From Planctomycetota bacterium (GTDB taxonomy: Bacteria; Planctomycetota; Phycisphaerae; Sedimentisphaerales; Anaerobacaceae): 35,311 bases of DNA. Positions 1 to 8,173 of the stretch are shown here, in pieces (positions within the stretch are counted from its first letter, which is position 1; every line of letters begins with the position of its first letter). The position numbers were made by a program, and so were the translations under genes. Below the pieces are notes generated by a model. That model worked only from the letters and a program-made list of their open reading frames with translations. It ran no database searches and was not told where the DNA came from. Location: NCBI GenBank assembly GCA_022566315.1, contig JADFJC010000025.1, positions 1-35,311 on the forward strand. The letters run 5' to 3'.

Positions 1-1
1 G

Positions 2-415
2 AGCTTCCCCTGGTTTGAAGATTTGGGCGTTCAGGTGCTGGTTACTCAAAGACCTTTCAGCCTTGATATGCCGGTGCTGAACCTTGAGAGACTGGGTCCC
101 AACAAAGTTACCGCACTGGCCGATTCGCCGCCGATTTGTTTAGGCAACACGACTGATGTTACACTGACCGCCGAATGCACATACACAAAGAAGGCAAGAA
201 GGCCTATTCGAGTGCACATCAGGGCGAGTTACGACGGCGTCAACTATGACACAGCCGATTTAACCTCATTCTATAACGATTTCAGGCCGGGCGAAACTGC
301 GAGGAGAACCTTTGAGCTGGATACGAAAGTTCGCTTTATCAAGGTCATCGTGGAAAATCTGGACGAATCTGAGGGTGTCTCGGATGTGCGCGTCATAGCT
401 ACGCTGGGCGGCTAA
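2..415 (+). CDS. C-terminal part of an unrecognised protein (5' end outside window)
   Basis: The reading frame is open from the first bases of the window (it begins Ser-Phe-Pro-Trp-Phe-Glu-Asp) to a TAA at 413-415, so the visible 137 codons are probably the C-terminal part of a longer gene. A TTG at 23 could serve as a start but has no ribosome-binding site. The residues alternate in a beta-strand-like pattern, with segments such as IRVHIRASYDGVNYD and VRFIKVIVENLDES that look like a beta-sandwich domain; no signal peptide or membrane segment is visible. I do not recognise the family. It lies 57 bases before a lipoprotein gene on the same strand and may share its transcript. Confidence 0.6.
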   Translation, partial: SFPWFEDLGVQVLVTQRPFSLDMPVLNLERLGPNKVTALADSPPICLGNTTDVTLTAECTYTKKARRPIRVHIRASYDGVNYDTADLTSFYNDFRPGETARRTFELDTKVRFIKVIVENLDESEGVSDVRVIATLGG

Positions 416-472
416 TAAAGGAAGACTGAAAGTGCTTTTCGAATAACTTAAATATTTGAAAGGATGATGATA

Positions 473-850
473 ATGAAAAGGTCAGCCCTGAAGATATTCG
501 TTTTAACAGTCTGCGTTGTTGTTATGTCGATTGCGGGCTGTGGGAACCAGGAACCACCCAGTGTGAAAAAGAGCAGACTTATAGCTGTTGAAAATATGCA
601 ATTAACAAAAGAATTAGGGCAACGCAACAAGGAAATCGAAAGATTAAATGAGCTGCATAACAAGGAAAGCAAAAAGCAAGAGAAACTGCTTGCAAAATGT
701 GTGCAGGAAAAAGAGAGCTGGAAACAGAAGGCACGGCAAAACGTCAGAAACCAGGTGAAAGGCGTTTTTGATGCTGTTATGGAACAAAACGTAAAACTGA
801 GTGAGGAAAACGAAAAACTCAAAGCACAAATAGAGAAACTCCAGCAGTAA
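473..850 (+). CDS. Small coiled-coil lipoprotein
   Basis: A 125-residue protein starting with a signal sequence and the lipobox SIAGC, so it is predicted to be lipid-anchored in the inner or outer membrane. After the Cys, most of the chain is charged and heptad-like (ENMQLTKELGQRNKEIERL near the middle, EENEKLKAQIEKLQQ at the end), which indicates a long alpha-helical coiled coil, possibly oligomeric. There are three in-frame ATGs at 464, 467 and 473; I chose 473 because an AAGG at 460-463 sits 9 bases before it. No enzymatic motif is visible. Function unknown; a structural or tethering role in the envelope is only a guess. Confidence 0.75.
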   Translation: MKRSALKIFVLTVCVVVMSIAGCGNQEPPSVKKSRLIAVENMQLTKELGQRNKEIERLNELHNKESKKQEKLLAKCVQEKESWKQKARQNVRNQVKGVFDAVMEQNVKLSEENEKLKAQIEKLQQ

Positions 851-1014
851 CTTGAACTCAGGCCCGAAGCAACATATACCAATCACAGACATTAAGTGCG
901 CTCGATATTCGTCCGCTTTGAATTTATAGGTGCAATTACCCCTCCCTTACGGTCGGGGCTCTGTTTGGTGAAGCGCAGTATTAGCCCTTGATGGAACCAC
1001 TAATCGGCGCGATT

Positions 1015-2775
1015 TCATACTTTTTGGACAGCCTTTATGCAATCGGGCAGTTTTTCATCGGGGTAATGTTTTTGCATTGCTGCTGCGACGAGTCCCAGGA
1101 ACATCGGCTGCGGCTTGAGTGGTCTGGAAGTCAGGCAGGGATGGGCCTGAGTGCCCATAAAAAATGGATGGGACGGAAGCTCGAGTATCTGCATAATCGG
1201 CTGATTCGGTGCTTTTCCGGAAAAGACAAGTCCGGCCTTTTCCAGTTGTTCGATATAGCGTGGGTCAACTTCGTAACGATGCCTGAATCGCATTCTGACC
1301 GAATTCGTTTTGCCAAAAAGCTCCCATGCCAACGTCTGAGGTTTTAATTCTATATCCCTTCCGCCGAGCCGCATATTTCCACCGAGACCTTCTATTTTTT
1401 TCTGCTCCGGTAATATGTCGATTACCGGCTCGGAACAATCCGGCTCAATCTCTGTGCTGTTGGCCTGTGTCAGGCCGCAGACGTTACGGGCAAATTCTAT
1501 AACAGCCATTTGAAAGCCGAAGCATAATCCGAGATACGGCAGATTATTTTCTCTGGCATATTTTATGCAGGCGATTTTTCCTTCGGCGCCGCGTGTTCCG
1601 AAGCCGCCCGGAACGATAATGCCATCCACGTCAGCTAAGTTGCCGGCTGCGTTTTCATCGGTGATTCCAGTTGTTTCAATCCATTTTATTTTGACGTCGG
1701 CAGCCAAAGCGATGCCGGCGTGTTCAAGGGCGTTGATTATCGAGGCATAGCTGTCACGAACGGAAGTGTATTTGCCGGTGATGCCGATGGTAATTTGGCG
1801 TCTGGCAGAGCCGATTTTGTCGGTAAAATCGCACCACTGTGCCCAGGCCTTGCGTTCGTGCCGCAGATTGATTCTGTCCTCGATTTTAAGCAGCCTGGCG
1901 ACTTTGAAATCGAGTCCGTGGTCTCTGAGCATTGCCGGTATCGTGTAAATGCTGGCGGAGTCGGGCAGAGAGATGACCCTTTCAAAAGGGACGTTGCTGT
2001 ACACGCTTATCTTTTGGCGGATTTTTTCGGTGACGGGGCCGGCTGCCCTGCAGGCGATGATGTCCGGCTGAATACCGCACTGCATAAGCTGTTTGATTCC
2101 CAGTTGTGCTGCCTTTGATTTCTGCTCGCCGAGTGTTTTCGGTTCAAATATATAGGTCAGGGCAACGAAGCAGCAGCTATTCGGGCCTTCCTCGTAGGCC
2201 AGCTCGCGCATCGCCTCGATGTAGTAGGCATTTTCCAAATCGCCTACGGTACCGCCAATCTCGATGAAGACGATGTCGGCATCGGATTCCATTGCTAATT
2301 GACGCAATTTCAATTTGACCTCGCCGGTAACGTGGGGGATCATCTGGACGTCTCTGCCGAGATAGTCGCCGTGGCGTTCTTTGTGCAGGATTGAACTGAA
2401 TATCTGTCCGCTTGTGGTGAAATTTGCTCTGCTTAAATCCTGATTGAGCATCCTCTCGTAAGTGCCCAAATCCATATCGCATTCCATACCATCGTCGAGC
2501 ACAAACACCTCGCCGTGCCGGAATGGATTCAACGTGCCGGAGTCTATGTTCAAATAACCTTCGAGCTTAATCGGTGCGACCTTTAGGCCTTTGTCCTGCA
2601 TCAGCTTGGCAAGACAGGATGAAAATATCCCCTTGCCCAGGCCGCTCATTACAGTTCCCATTACAAAACAATATCGAGTTTTCCCCTTTTCATAGCCATC
2701 GGGCATCGGCGAGAAAAACTCGCTCTCAGTTGAAGTGTCGCTCACGGAAGCCAATAAATCGTTATCGTTCGACAT
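1015..2775 (-). CDS. pyrG: CTP synthase (divergent, glutaminase triad altered)
   Basis: CTP synthase amidates UTP to CTP using ammonia from glutamine and ATP, in the cytoplasm. The 586-residue chain has about 30 extra N-terminal residues compared with E. coli PyrG (545). The ammonia-ligase domain keeps the P-loop-like GLGKGI (residues 45-50), the HGEVFV segment, Asp102 in MDLG and Glu172 in IEIGGTVGD, the metal-binding positions. The glutaminase domain keeps the nucleophile Cys418 (GLCFGFQ) and His545, but the usual third triad residue Glu (HPE) is Cys547 (HPC). It is also divergent at LEGYLN (usually LDPYxN) and at the KTKPTQ segment (KSKAAQ). Start ATG at 2775 has AAGGA 8 bases upstream. 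It is third in an operon after kdsB and a lipoprotein gene; a kdsB-pyrG pairing is also known in chlamydiae and makes sense because KdsB consumes CTP. Confidence 0.93.
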   Translation of the reverse strand: MSNDNDLLASVSDTSTESEFFSPMPDGYEKGKTRYCFVMGTVMSGLGKGIFSSCLAKLMQDKGLKVAPIKLEGYLNIDSGTLNPFRHGEVFVLDDGMECDMDLGTYERMLNQDLSRANFTTSGQIFSSILHKERHGDYLGRDVQMIPHVTGEVKLKLRQLAMESDADIVFIEIGGTVGDLENAYYIEAMRELAYEEGPNSCCFVALTYIFEPKTLGEQKSKAAQLGIKQLMQCGIQPDIIACRAAGPVTEKIRQKISVYSNVPFERVISLPDSASIYTIPAMLRDHGLDFKVARLLKIEDRINLRHERKAWAQWCDFTDKIGSARRQITIGITGKYTSVRDSYASIINALEHAGIALAADVKIKWIETTGITDENAAGNLADVDGIIVPGGFGTRGAEGKIACIKYARENNLPYLGLCFGFQMAVIEFARNVCGLTQANSTEIEPDCSEPVIDILPEQKKIEGLGGNMRLGGRDIELKPQTLAWELFGKTNSVRMRFRHRYEVDPRYIEQLEKAGLVFSGKAPNQPIMQILELPSHPFFMGTQAHPCLTSRPLKPQPMFLGLVAAAMQKHYPDEKLPDCIKAVQKV

Positions 2776-2798
2776 AAATTTTCCTTTTTTATTTTTTT

Positions 2799-2826
2799 GC
2801 CACAGAGTTCACAGAGAACTCAGAGA
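2799..2826. repeat. CACAGAG-type intergenic repeat
   Basis: The short spacer upstream of pyrG holds GCCACAGAGTTCACAGAGAA followed by CTCAGAG. GAGTTC and GAACTC can pair as a 6-bp hairpin around ACAGA. Similar CACAGAG strings are, from memory, common intergenic repeats in planctomycete-like genomes. Only one copy is seen here. Confidence 0.4.
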
Positions 2827-2869
2827 CTATATACGTTTCATTTTTTCTAACCTTATGTTTGTAAAATAG

Positions 2870-3406
2870 TTAATTTATTTTTCCTTTTGCCTGCTGCCAC
2901 TGCAAGAACGGTATATTTCCATCATTGATGTTCTCTTTGTATATTACCTGCTCCTTTTCGACATCAAAAATAAAATCCACTCCCAGAACCCGTCCCCACC
3001 AGAGGCGCACATATAATAGCTTTTCGTTAATCCATTCAGCGTGAGGCTTAAAATTACCATATATATCCAGTACATCCAACCTCACAAGGTAGTCACGCTC
3101 GTTATAAATATCTATCTGTAGCTTGTACGGCCCCGGCTTCATCGTATCTGGTTCAGTAACCGAAAACCAATACGCATTATTGTGCGAAAATATTTTTTCA
3201 TTGGCAACCTGCATAAGCGAAGCTCTCCGTACCAAAACCCGCTCTGAGTACCTCTCATCAACAGTAGTATGAAAAACTCTCGGCTTTTTCCACTTATCCG
3301 GCGTAGTATGAGAAGGCCATCCTGAACTAACTTTTTCGCTTGTGGCTTTACCGCTACACCCACCTATGACGAATAAACAGCAAGTTATTACAAGCGCACT
3401 CCTCAT
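2870..3406 (-). CDS. Lipoprotein of unknown function between kdsB and pyrG
   Basis: A 178-residue protein with an N-terminal signal and lipobox (VIGGC, Cys at residue 17), so probably a periplasm-facing lipoprotein. The mature part has Trp/Tyr-rich beta-strand-like segments (WFSVTEPDTMKPGPYKLQID, WINEKLLYVRLWWGRVLG). The latter resembles proteins with a beta-propeller or Ig-like fold, but I cannot assign a family. The frame is open further upstream to 3478, but that region lies inside kdsB; the start at 3406 is preferred because it begins directly with the signal peptide and overlaps the kdsB stop codon as TAATG, an arrangement typical of translational coupling. Cotranscription with kdsB and pyrG is likely; a role in envelope or LPS biology would fit the context but is not shown. 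Confidence 0.75.
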   Translation of the reverse strand: MRSALVITCCLFVIGGCSGKATSEKVSSGWPSHTTPDKWKKPRVFHTTVDERYSERVLVRRASLMQVANEKIFSHNNAYWFSVTEPDTMKPGPYKLQIDIYNERDYLVRLDVLDIYGNFKPHAEWINEKLLYVRLWWGRVLGVDFIFDVEKEQVIYKENINDGNIPFLQWQQAKGKIN

Positions 3407-4152
3407 TATCTTTGTGCCCTCACTTTCTGCCGCTTCACAAACTCTGCATACTGCTGTGGCGTATCTATACCATCGCAAACGTGCTTAACTTTGCCAACTA
3501 ATATTGGAAAGCCGTTTTCAATTGCTCGTAACTGCTCGAGTTTTTCGAGTCTTTCCAGCGGTGTCTGCGGCAATGCGGTGATGTTCAGTAGAAACTGCTT
3601 ACGATAAGCATAAATACCGAGATGTCGCAGATAGTTCTGTACATCTCCCACACCGGTTTTTTCTCTGTCATAAGGAATAGGGAAACGAGAAAAATAAATC
3701 GCGCTATTATTACAATCCGTAATGACCTTAACAATATTAGGGTCGGCGACCTGCTGGGCGTTTTGGAAATCAGCGGCGAGGGTGGCCATCTGGTAATCCG
3801 GATTGTCTATCAGAAGCTGGGCAAGATAATCGATATTGCCGGGTTCGATTTCCGGCTCGTCGGCCTGGAGGTTCACTACAATATCAACATCCATATCTGC
3901 AACGGCTTCAGCTATGCGGTCGGTACCGCTTTTGTGCTCGACTGAGGTCATAATACATTCGGCGCCGAATGTCTCGGCGGCAGCGACAATCTTTTCATCG
4001 TCGGTTGCTATTATTACCTTCTCCGGCAATTTAGCTAAACAGGCCTGCTCGTAGGTGTGCTGGACAAGGAATTTGCCTGTGTCTTTGGCGAGAACTTTAC
4101 AGGCGAATCTGGTAGAACTGAAACGGGCCGGTATAACAGCTAAAATCTTCAC
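3406..4152 (-). CDS. kdsB: 3-deoxy-manno-octulosonate cytidylyltransferase (CMP-Kdo synthetase)
   Basis: KdsB couples Kdo to CTP, giving CMP-Kdo, the donor for Kdo addition to lipid A; this implies an LPS-containing outer membrane. The 248 residues match the usual family length. Visible motifs are the N-terminal nucleotide-binding VIPARFSSTR (residues 6-15), the HxSGTDRIAE segment (HKSGTDRIAE), VVNLQADEP with the metal-binding Asp, HLGIYAYRKQFL, LERLEKLEQLRAIENG and the C-terminal GIDTPQQ. The residues after the SSTR are FACK rather than the usual LPGK. Translation starts at GTG (4152) with only a weak ribosome-binding site. It is the first gene of the minus-strand operon with the lipoprotein and pyrG. 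Confidence 0.93.
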   Translation of the reverse strand: MKILAVIPARFSSTRFACKVLAKDTGKFLVQHTYEQACLAKLPEKVIIATDDEKIVAAAETFGAECIMTSVEHKSGTDRIAEAVADMDVDIVVNLQADEPEIEPGNIDYLAQLLIDNPDYQMATLAADFQNAQQVADPNIVKVITDCNNSAIYFSRFPIPYDREKTGVGDVQNYLRHLGIYAYRKQFLLNITALPQTPLERLEKLEQLRAIENGFPILVGKVKHVCDGIDTPQQYAEFVKRQKVRAQR

Positions 4153-4264
4153 TCTGGTCTAAACCTTCACGCCGGTATAGTCTTTGTTCAAGATAAGTGG
4201 TACAAACACAGGGAATTCACTTGCCGCAATGTTCGCGCAGCATCGAAATTCCAACTGGGTACTT

Positions 4265-4293
4265 ATAGTAAAAAGAAAATAGAGGTTTGTCAA
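4265..4293 (-). promoter_or_regulatory. Predicted promoter of the kdsB-pyrG operon
   Basis: On the minus strand a perfect -35 box TTGACA (4293-4288) is followed after exactly 17 bases by TACTAT (4270-4265), a 4/6 match to the sigma70 -10 box. This predicts a transcript start near 4258 and a 5' leader of about 105 bases before the kdsB GTG. Confidence 0.6.
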
Positions 4294-4385
4294 CAGGCCA
4301 CGTTAGAAATTTTTCCTTTTTTGTTTTATATCACTTAAACAGGCCGGTTTTGAGTTGTTATGCTGAGTAAAGCAGATATACTTTA

Positions 4386-4414
4386 TTGACCGTCGGTTGT
4401 TGATTTTTTAATAT
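4386..4414 (+). promoter_or_regulatory. Predicted promoter of the sugar ABC transporter operon
   Basis: TTGACC (4386-4391) and TAATAT (4409-4414) are separated by 17 bases, upstream of the binding-protein gene. The match is good at -35 (5/6) and fair at -10 (4/6). The region between it and the divergent kdsB promoter contains no gene. Confidence 0.5.
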
Positions 4415-4448
4415 TGTTGCCAAAACGAAAATTCAGGGAGCCAAAATT

Positions 4449-5468
4449 ATGAAAAAGGTCTTACTGGTAATTGTATTTGTCGCTGTGGCGGTTGTTTTTA
4501 TTGCGAGCGGATGTAAACAGAAAGAAAAGAGCGAAAACAAGTATTATATTGCCGTGATTCCCAAGGGCACGACGCACGTTTTTTGGAAGTCGATTCACGC
4601 TGGTGCAATCAAGGCCGAGCAGGAGCTGAAAGAAGCGGGTATAGACGTGGAGGTTATATGGAAAGGGCCGCTGAAAGAAGATGACAGGGAGTCGCAAATC
4701 AGGGTGGTGGAAGATTTCGTAACACGCGGCGTATCGGGAATAGTGTTAGCTCCATTGGACGATGTGGCACTGCGGATGTCGGTCAAAGACGCTGTGAACA
4801 ACGGGATTCCGGTGGTGATAATCGACAGCGGACTAAAAAGCGAAGATTACACCAGTTTTGTATCGACGGACAACTATATCGGCGGCAGAAAGGGCGGCGA
4901 ACGTCTGGCTGAGATTTTGGGCGGAAAAGGCAAGGTGATTATGCTGCGTTACCAGGAGGGTTCTGCCAGCACAATGAATCGGGAACGGGGATTTCTGGAT
5001 GTGTTGAAAGAAAAATATCCGGCAATCGAGGTGGTCAGCTCGAACCAGTACGGCGGAGCAACCACTGAAAGCGCCTACCTGGCGAGCGAGAACCTGCTGG
5101 CCCCGCTGCGTAAGCCTGATGGGGGTCTGACGATCGACGGGATATTCTGCCCGAACGAGTCAACGACATTCGGGATGCTGCGGGCGCTGGAGGACGGCGG
5201 CCTGGCGGGCAAAGTCAAGTATGTGGGTTTTGACAGCTCCAACCGGCTTGTGCTGGCGATGCGGAAAGGGTATATCAAAGGGTTAGTGCTGCAGGACCCA
5301 ATCAATATGGGTTACTTAGGGGTCAAGATGATGGTGGCACACCTGCGCGGCGAGAAGGTGGAAAAACGAATCGACACCGGCTCGGCGGTGGCTACTCCGG
5401 AAAATATGGATGAACCGAAGATGAAGAATCTGTTGGAGCCCGATTTCAAAAAATGGCTGAACGAGTAG
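4449..5468 (+). CDS. Sugar ABC transporter substrate-binding lipoprotein (ribose/LacI-type fold)
   Basis: A periplasmic sugar-binding protein of the RbsB-like family (periplasmic binding protein type 1). The 339 residues start with a signal peptide and lipobox IASGC (Cys22), so it is anchored rather than free. The two-lobed fold is recognisable from IAVIPKGTTHVFWKSIHAGA at the start of the first lobe, FVSTDNYIGGRKGGERLAE at the hinge, and FCPNESTTFGMLRALEDGG and YVGFDSSNRLVLAMRKG in the second lobe. Start ATG has GGGAG 9 bases upstream. Its 3' end overlaps the ATPase gene by 16 bases, and the permease follows, so the three form one import system. The exact sugar cannot be told; ribose, xylose or a related pentose or hexose are all possible. 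Confidence 0.88.
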   Translation: MKKVLLVIVFVAVAVVFIASGCKQKEKSENKYYIAVIPKGTTHVFWKSIHAGAIKAEQELKEAGIDVEVIWKGPLKEDDRESQIRVVEDFVTRGVSGIVLAPLDDVALRMSVKDAVNNGIPVVIIDSGLKSEDYTSFVSTDNYIGGRKGGERLAEILGGKGKVIMLRYQEGSASTMNRERGFLDVLKEKYPAIEVVSSNQYGGATTESAYLASENLLAPLRKPDGGLTIDGIFCPNESTTFGMLRALEDGGLAGKVKYVGFDSSNRLVLAMRKGYIKGLVLQDPINMGYLGVKMMVAHLRGEKVEKRIDTGSAVATPENMDEPKMKNLLEPDFKKWLNE

Positions 5469-6994
5469 ATTCGGACCAATCATCAATACGGCTCCAGATG
5501 CAGGGGGTTTGTAAACGCTTCGGGGCAACGGTAGCGCTGGAAGATGTTAGCATCAGGGTAGCTGCAGGCCAGGTGCTGGCGATGGTTGGCGAGAACGGCG
5601 CCGGTAAGAGCACGCTGATGAAGGTCTGTTCGGGGGCGGTCAAGGCGGATGCGGGGCAAATGTGGCTGGACGGCAAACCGTATCGGCCGAGCAATCCACT
5701 CGAAGCTCGACGGGCAGGGGTGGCGATGATTTATCAGGAGCTTTCACTAACGCCACATTTGAGCGTACAGGAAAACATCATGTTGGGTATGGAACCGGCG
5801 ACGTTAGGCGTGGTGCGGTGGAAGCAGGTGCGGCAGCGGACAATCGAAGCGATTAAGGAATTTGATAATCCGGAACTGACCCCGGATGCTCGTGTTAGTA
5901 ATTTGTCGGTGGGTTCGCAGCAACTAGTAGAGATTGCGCGGGCTTTGGCTATCGGCTGCCGGGTGTTAGTGCTGGACGAGCCGACGAGCAGCTTAACGCA
6001 GCAGGATGTGAAACGGCTTTTCGAGATTATTGGGCGGCTGAAACGGCAGGGCAAAGCCATTGTCTATATTTCGCACTTTATCGAAGAGGTCAAGCGCGTC
6101 GCGGACAGGGTAATGGTTTTGCGCGATGGAAGAGTCGTCGGCAGCAGTGATGTTACTGCTATTACAACCGACGAGATAATATCGCTTATGGTGGGAAGGC
6201 AGGTTGAGGAGCTTTACCCTCGCTCTGCGCGTCAGGCGGGAGAGGTCATTTTGGAGATTGAAGATTTAGCCGGCCTGGAAAAGCCCAAGTCGGCGAGTCT
6301 GAAATTGCATCGCGGGGAGGTGTTGGGTATAGCCGGGCTGGTTGGGGCCGGGCGAACGGAACTGCTGCGGAGCTTGTTCGGACTGGAGCCGGTCAAGCGG
6401 GGGCGTATTCGATTAGGAGTCTATACGGGGCCGGCTTCGCCGGTAAGGCGGTGGATGCAGGGGGCCGGTTTTCTGAGTGAGGACCGCAAGGAAGAGGGAT
6501 TGGCGCTTTCTCTGAGCGTGGCGGATAACATGACACTTTCCAAACTGAGGGGCTTTGGTCCGCTGGGGCTGGTTCTGCCGAGCCGACAGGATAAAGCTAC
6601 GCGGCTCTGGTTGGAAAGGCTGGATATTCGCTGTCTTGGACCACGACAATTGGTTTCGTCCCTATCGGGCGGCAACCAGCAAAAAGTGGCGCTGGCTCGA
6701 TTGCTGCTGCACGACGTAGATGTGCTGCTGTTAGACGAGCCGACGCGGGGTATTGACGTAGCGGCCAAGGCGCTCGTCTATAAGTTGATAAACGCATTGG
6801 CGACCGGCTCGCCGGCTGAAGGACGAAAGCCAAAGGCGGTGCTGATGGTGAGCAGTTATTTGCCGGAATTGATGGGGGTCTGCGACCGGGTGGCAGTTAT
6901 GTGCCGCGGAAAGTTGGGGCCGACACGCCGGATTGACGAAGTCGATGAGCATAAGCTTATGTTAGAGGCGACCGGACAGGAGGTTAGCGCATGA
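5453..6994 (+). CDS. Sugar ABC transporter ATP-binding protein (two fused ABC domains)
   Basis: A 513-residue double ATPase of the RbsA/XylG/MglA type that powers sugar import. The first domain has Walker A GENGAGKST (residues 46-54), signature LSVGSQQ (151-157) and Walker B LVLDEPT (Asp175-Glu176). The second has the degenerate Walker A GLVGAGRTE (from residue 295) that is normal in this family, signature LSGGNQQ (from 404) and Walker B with DEPTRGID (Asp428). The start at 5453 lies inside the end of the binding-protein gene; it is the only ATG that keeps the first beta strand (IRLQMQGVCKRFG), and a GGAG lies 14 bases upstream. The 3' end overlaps the permease start as ATGA, consistent with coupled translation. 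Confidence 0.92.
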   Translation: MAERVDSDQSSIRLQMQGVCKRFGATVALEDVSIRVAAGQVLAMVGENGAGKSTLMKVCSGAVKADAGQMWLDGKPYRPSNPLEARRAGVAMIYQELSLTPHLSVQENIMLGMEPATLGVVRWKQVRQRTIEAIKEFDNPELTPDARVSNLSVGSQQLVEIARALAIGCRVLVLDEPTSSLTQQDVKRLFEIIGRLKRQGKAIVYISHFIEEVKRVADRVMVLRDGRVVGSSDVTAITTDEIISLMVGRQVEELYPRSARQAGEVILEIEDLAGLEKPKSASLKLHRGEVLGIAGLVGAGRTELLRSLFGLEPVKRGRIRLGVYTGPASPVRRWMQGAGFLSEDRKEEGLALSLSVADNMTLSKLRGFGPLGLVLPSRQDKATRLWLERLDIRCLGPRQLVSSLSGGNQQKVALARLLLHDVDVLLLDEPTRGIDVAAKALVYKLINALATGSPAEGRKPKAVLMVSSYLPELMGVCDRVAVMCRGKLGPTRRIDEVDEHKLMLEATGQEVSA

Positions 6995-7995
6995 GCGATA
7001 AGCTGATGATACCGAAAGAAAAAAGAGGATTAAATTGGCGGAGTTGGCTGAATACTCTCGGGCCGATATTGGCTCTGGTAGTGGTGTACGGGGTGTTTGT
7101 GCTGAATGCGCCGCCGAGTTTTGCGACCGCACGGAATATGGAAATGATTGCCCGGCAAACGACGATAGTTGGCGTGGCGGCCTTGGGTATGACGATGGTA
7201 ATTATCTCCGGGGGGATTGACCTTTCTGTTGGTTCGCTTGTCGCGCTGAGCACGGTGGTGATTGCCTGGCTGCTGCAATACGCCGGCGTGAGTCCGCTGA
7301 CGGCGGCAGTCGGGGGCGTGGCGGCGGCGGCATTTTTCGGATTAGTCAGCGGAATGCTGATAACCCGGCTGCGCGTGGTGCCTTTTATCGTTACTTTGGG
7401 TATGATGTTGGTGGTTCGGGGGGTGGCTAAAGGTATCGGACGCGAGCAGAAAATCGATGTTGATCCTGAGCGTTTGAGATGGCTGGAGGAGCTGCTGGCC
7501 TCGCTGCCGAAAGAGCGAAGCTGGATGCTGCTGCCGCCGGGGGTGTGGGTGCTGATTATTTTAGCTGTGGCTGTGGCGGCACTGCTGCGATACACTCGGT
7601 TAGGTCGGCATACCTTCGCCATCGGCTCAAACGAGCAGACAGCCCGGCTGTGCGGCGTGGCGGTGGAGCGGGTCAAGGTATTAGTTTTCACCCTGTGCGG
7701 GGCCTTTGCCGGGTTGGCTGGACTGATGCAGTTTTCGCGGTTGACGGTGGGCGACCCTACGGTGGCGGTAGGACTGGAGTTAAACGTGATAGCGGCGGTG
7801 GTAATCGGCGGCGGCAGCCTGAGCGGTGGAGAAGGGTCGATTCTCGGTACTTTAGTGGGGGCTTTGCTAATGACCACTATCGCTTCGGGGTGTACGCAGA
7901 TGGGTCTGCCGAATTGGGTGCAGGAGATTATCACCGGTGCGATTATCGTAGTGGCGGTAGCGGTGGACCGGCTGCGGCACCGTCGCAGTATATGA
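6991..7995 (+). CDS. Sugar ABC transporter permease (RbsC-like)
   Basis: A 334-residue inner-membrane protein with several hydrophobic segments (around residues 22-40, 55-75, 80-100, 105-130, 185-205, 230-250, 265-300) and the family hallmark GGIDLSVGSLVAL after TIVGVAALGMTMVIIS. The GGGSLSGGEGSILGTLVGALLM segment near residue 280 is also typical of RbsC/XylH-type permeases. It forms the membrane channel for the ATPase and binding protein encoded upstream; the start ATG overlaps the ATPase stop by four bases (ATGA). No kinase or isomerase gene follows in the same operon, so the imported sugar cannot be inferred from linked catabolic genes. Confidence 0.92.
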   Translation: MSDKLMIPKEKRGLNWRSWLNTLGPILALVVVYGVFVLNAPPSFATARNMEMIARQTTIVGVAALGMTMVIISGGIDLSVGSLVALSTVVIAWLLQYAGVSPLTAAVGGVAAAAFFGLVSGMLITRLRVVPFIVTLGMMLVVRGVAKGIGREQKIDVDPERLRWLEELLASLPKERSWMLLPPGVWVLIILAVAVAALLRYTRLGRHTFAIGSNEQTARLCGVAVERVKVLVFTLCGAFAGLAGLMQFSRLTVGDPTVAVGLELNVIAAVVIGGGSLSGGEGSILGTLVGALLMTTIASGCTQMGLPNWVQEIITGAIIVVAVAVDRLRHRRSI

Positions 7996-8078
7996 ACAAA
8001 CAGGTAGGAATCAGAAAATCTTGGCGCAGTTATAGTATCGTAGAATTGTGTATAATTCCGGATTTTTATGGTTTTTTC

Positions 8079-8107
8079 TTGACAAGATTGGGTGAATTTG
8101 GTTTAAT
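8079..8107 (+). promoter_or_regulatory. trp operon promoter
   Basis: A perfect -35 box TTGACA (8079-8084), a 17-base spacer and TTTAAT (8102-8107, 5/6 match to TATAAT). The predicted transcript start, about 7 bases after the -10 box, is 8114-8115, only 2-3 bases before the ATG of the Trp leader peptide at 8117. Confidence 0.75.
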
Positions 8108-8116
8108 ATACATATT

Positions 8117-8170
8117 ATGAGGCAGATTAACCGTAAAAATACCAATAGCTGGTGGTGGCCTGTGGGGTAA
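8117..8170 (+). CDS. trpL: trp operon leader peptide with three consecutive Trp codons
   Basis: A 17-residue peptide, MRQINRKNTNSWWWPVG, with TGG TGG TGG at 8150-8158 and TAA at 8168-8170. It lies between a strong promoter and a rho-independent terminator just ahead of trpE, the classic layout of a translation-coupled trp attenuator in which ribosome stalling at Trp codons signals low charged tRNA-Trp. There is no room for a ribosome-binding site if transcription starts where the promoter predicts, so initiation would be leaderless, as I recall for the Sinorhizobium meliloti trp leader. The peptide itself has no expected enzyme activity. Confidence 0.85.
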   Translation: MRQINRKNTNSWWWPVG

Positions 8171-8173
8171 AAT

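Noticed and set aside
930-965. CCCCTCCC...GGTCGGGG hairpin as a terminator between the convergent lipoprotein and pyrG genes
   Set aside because: The stem is interrupted by a 2x2 mismatch and lacks a proper T-run on either strand.
3407-3478. N-terminal extension of the lipoprotein into kdsB
   Set aside because: The signal peptide starts at 3406, where the start codon overlaps the kdsB stop.
8043-8058. GAATT/AATTC hairpin as the terminator of the transporter operon
   Set aside because: Only five A/T-rich pairs and the T-rich sequence is interrupted; too weak to call.
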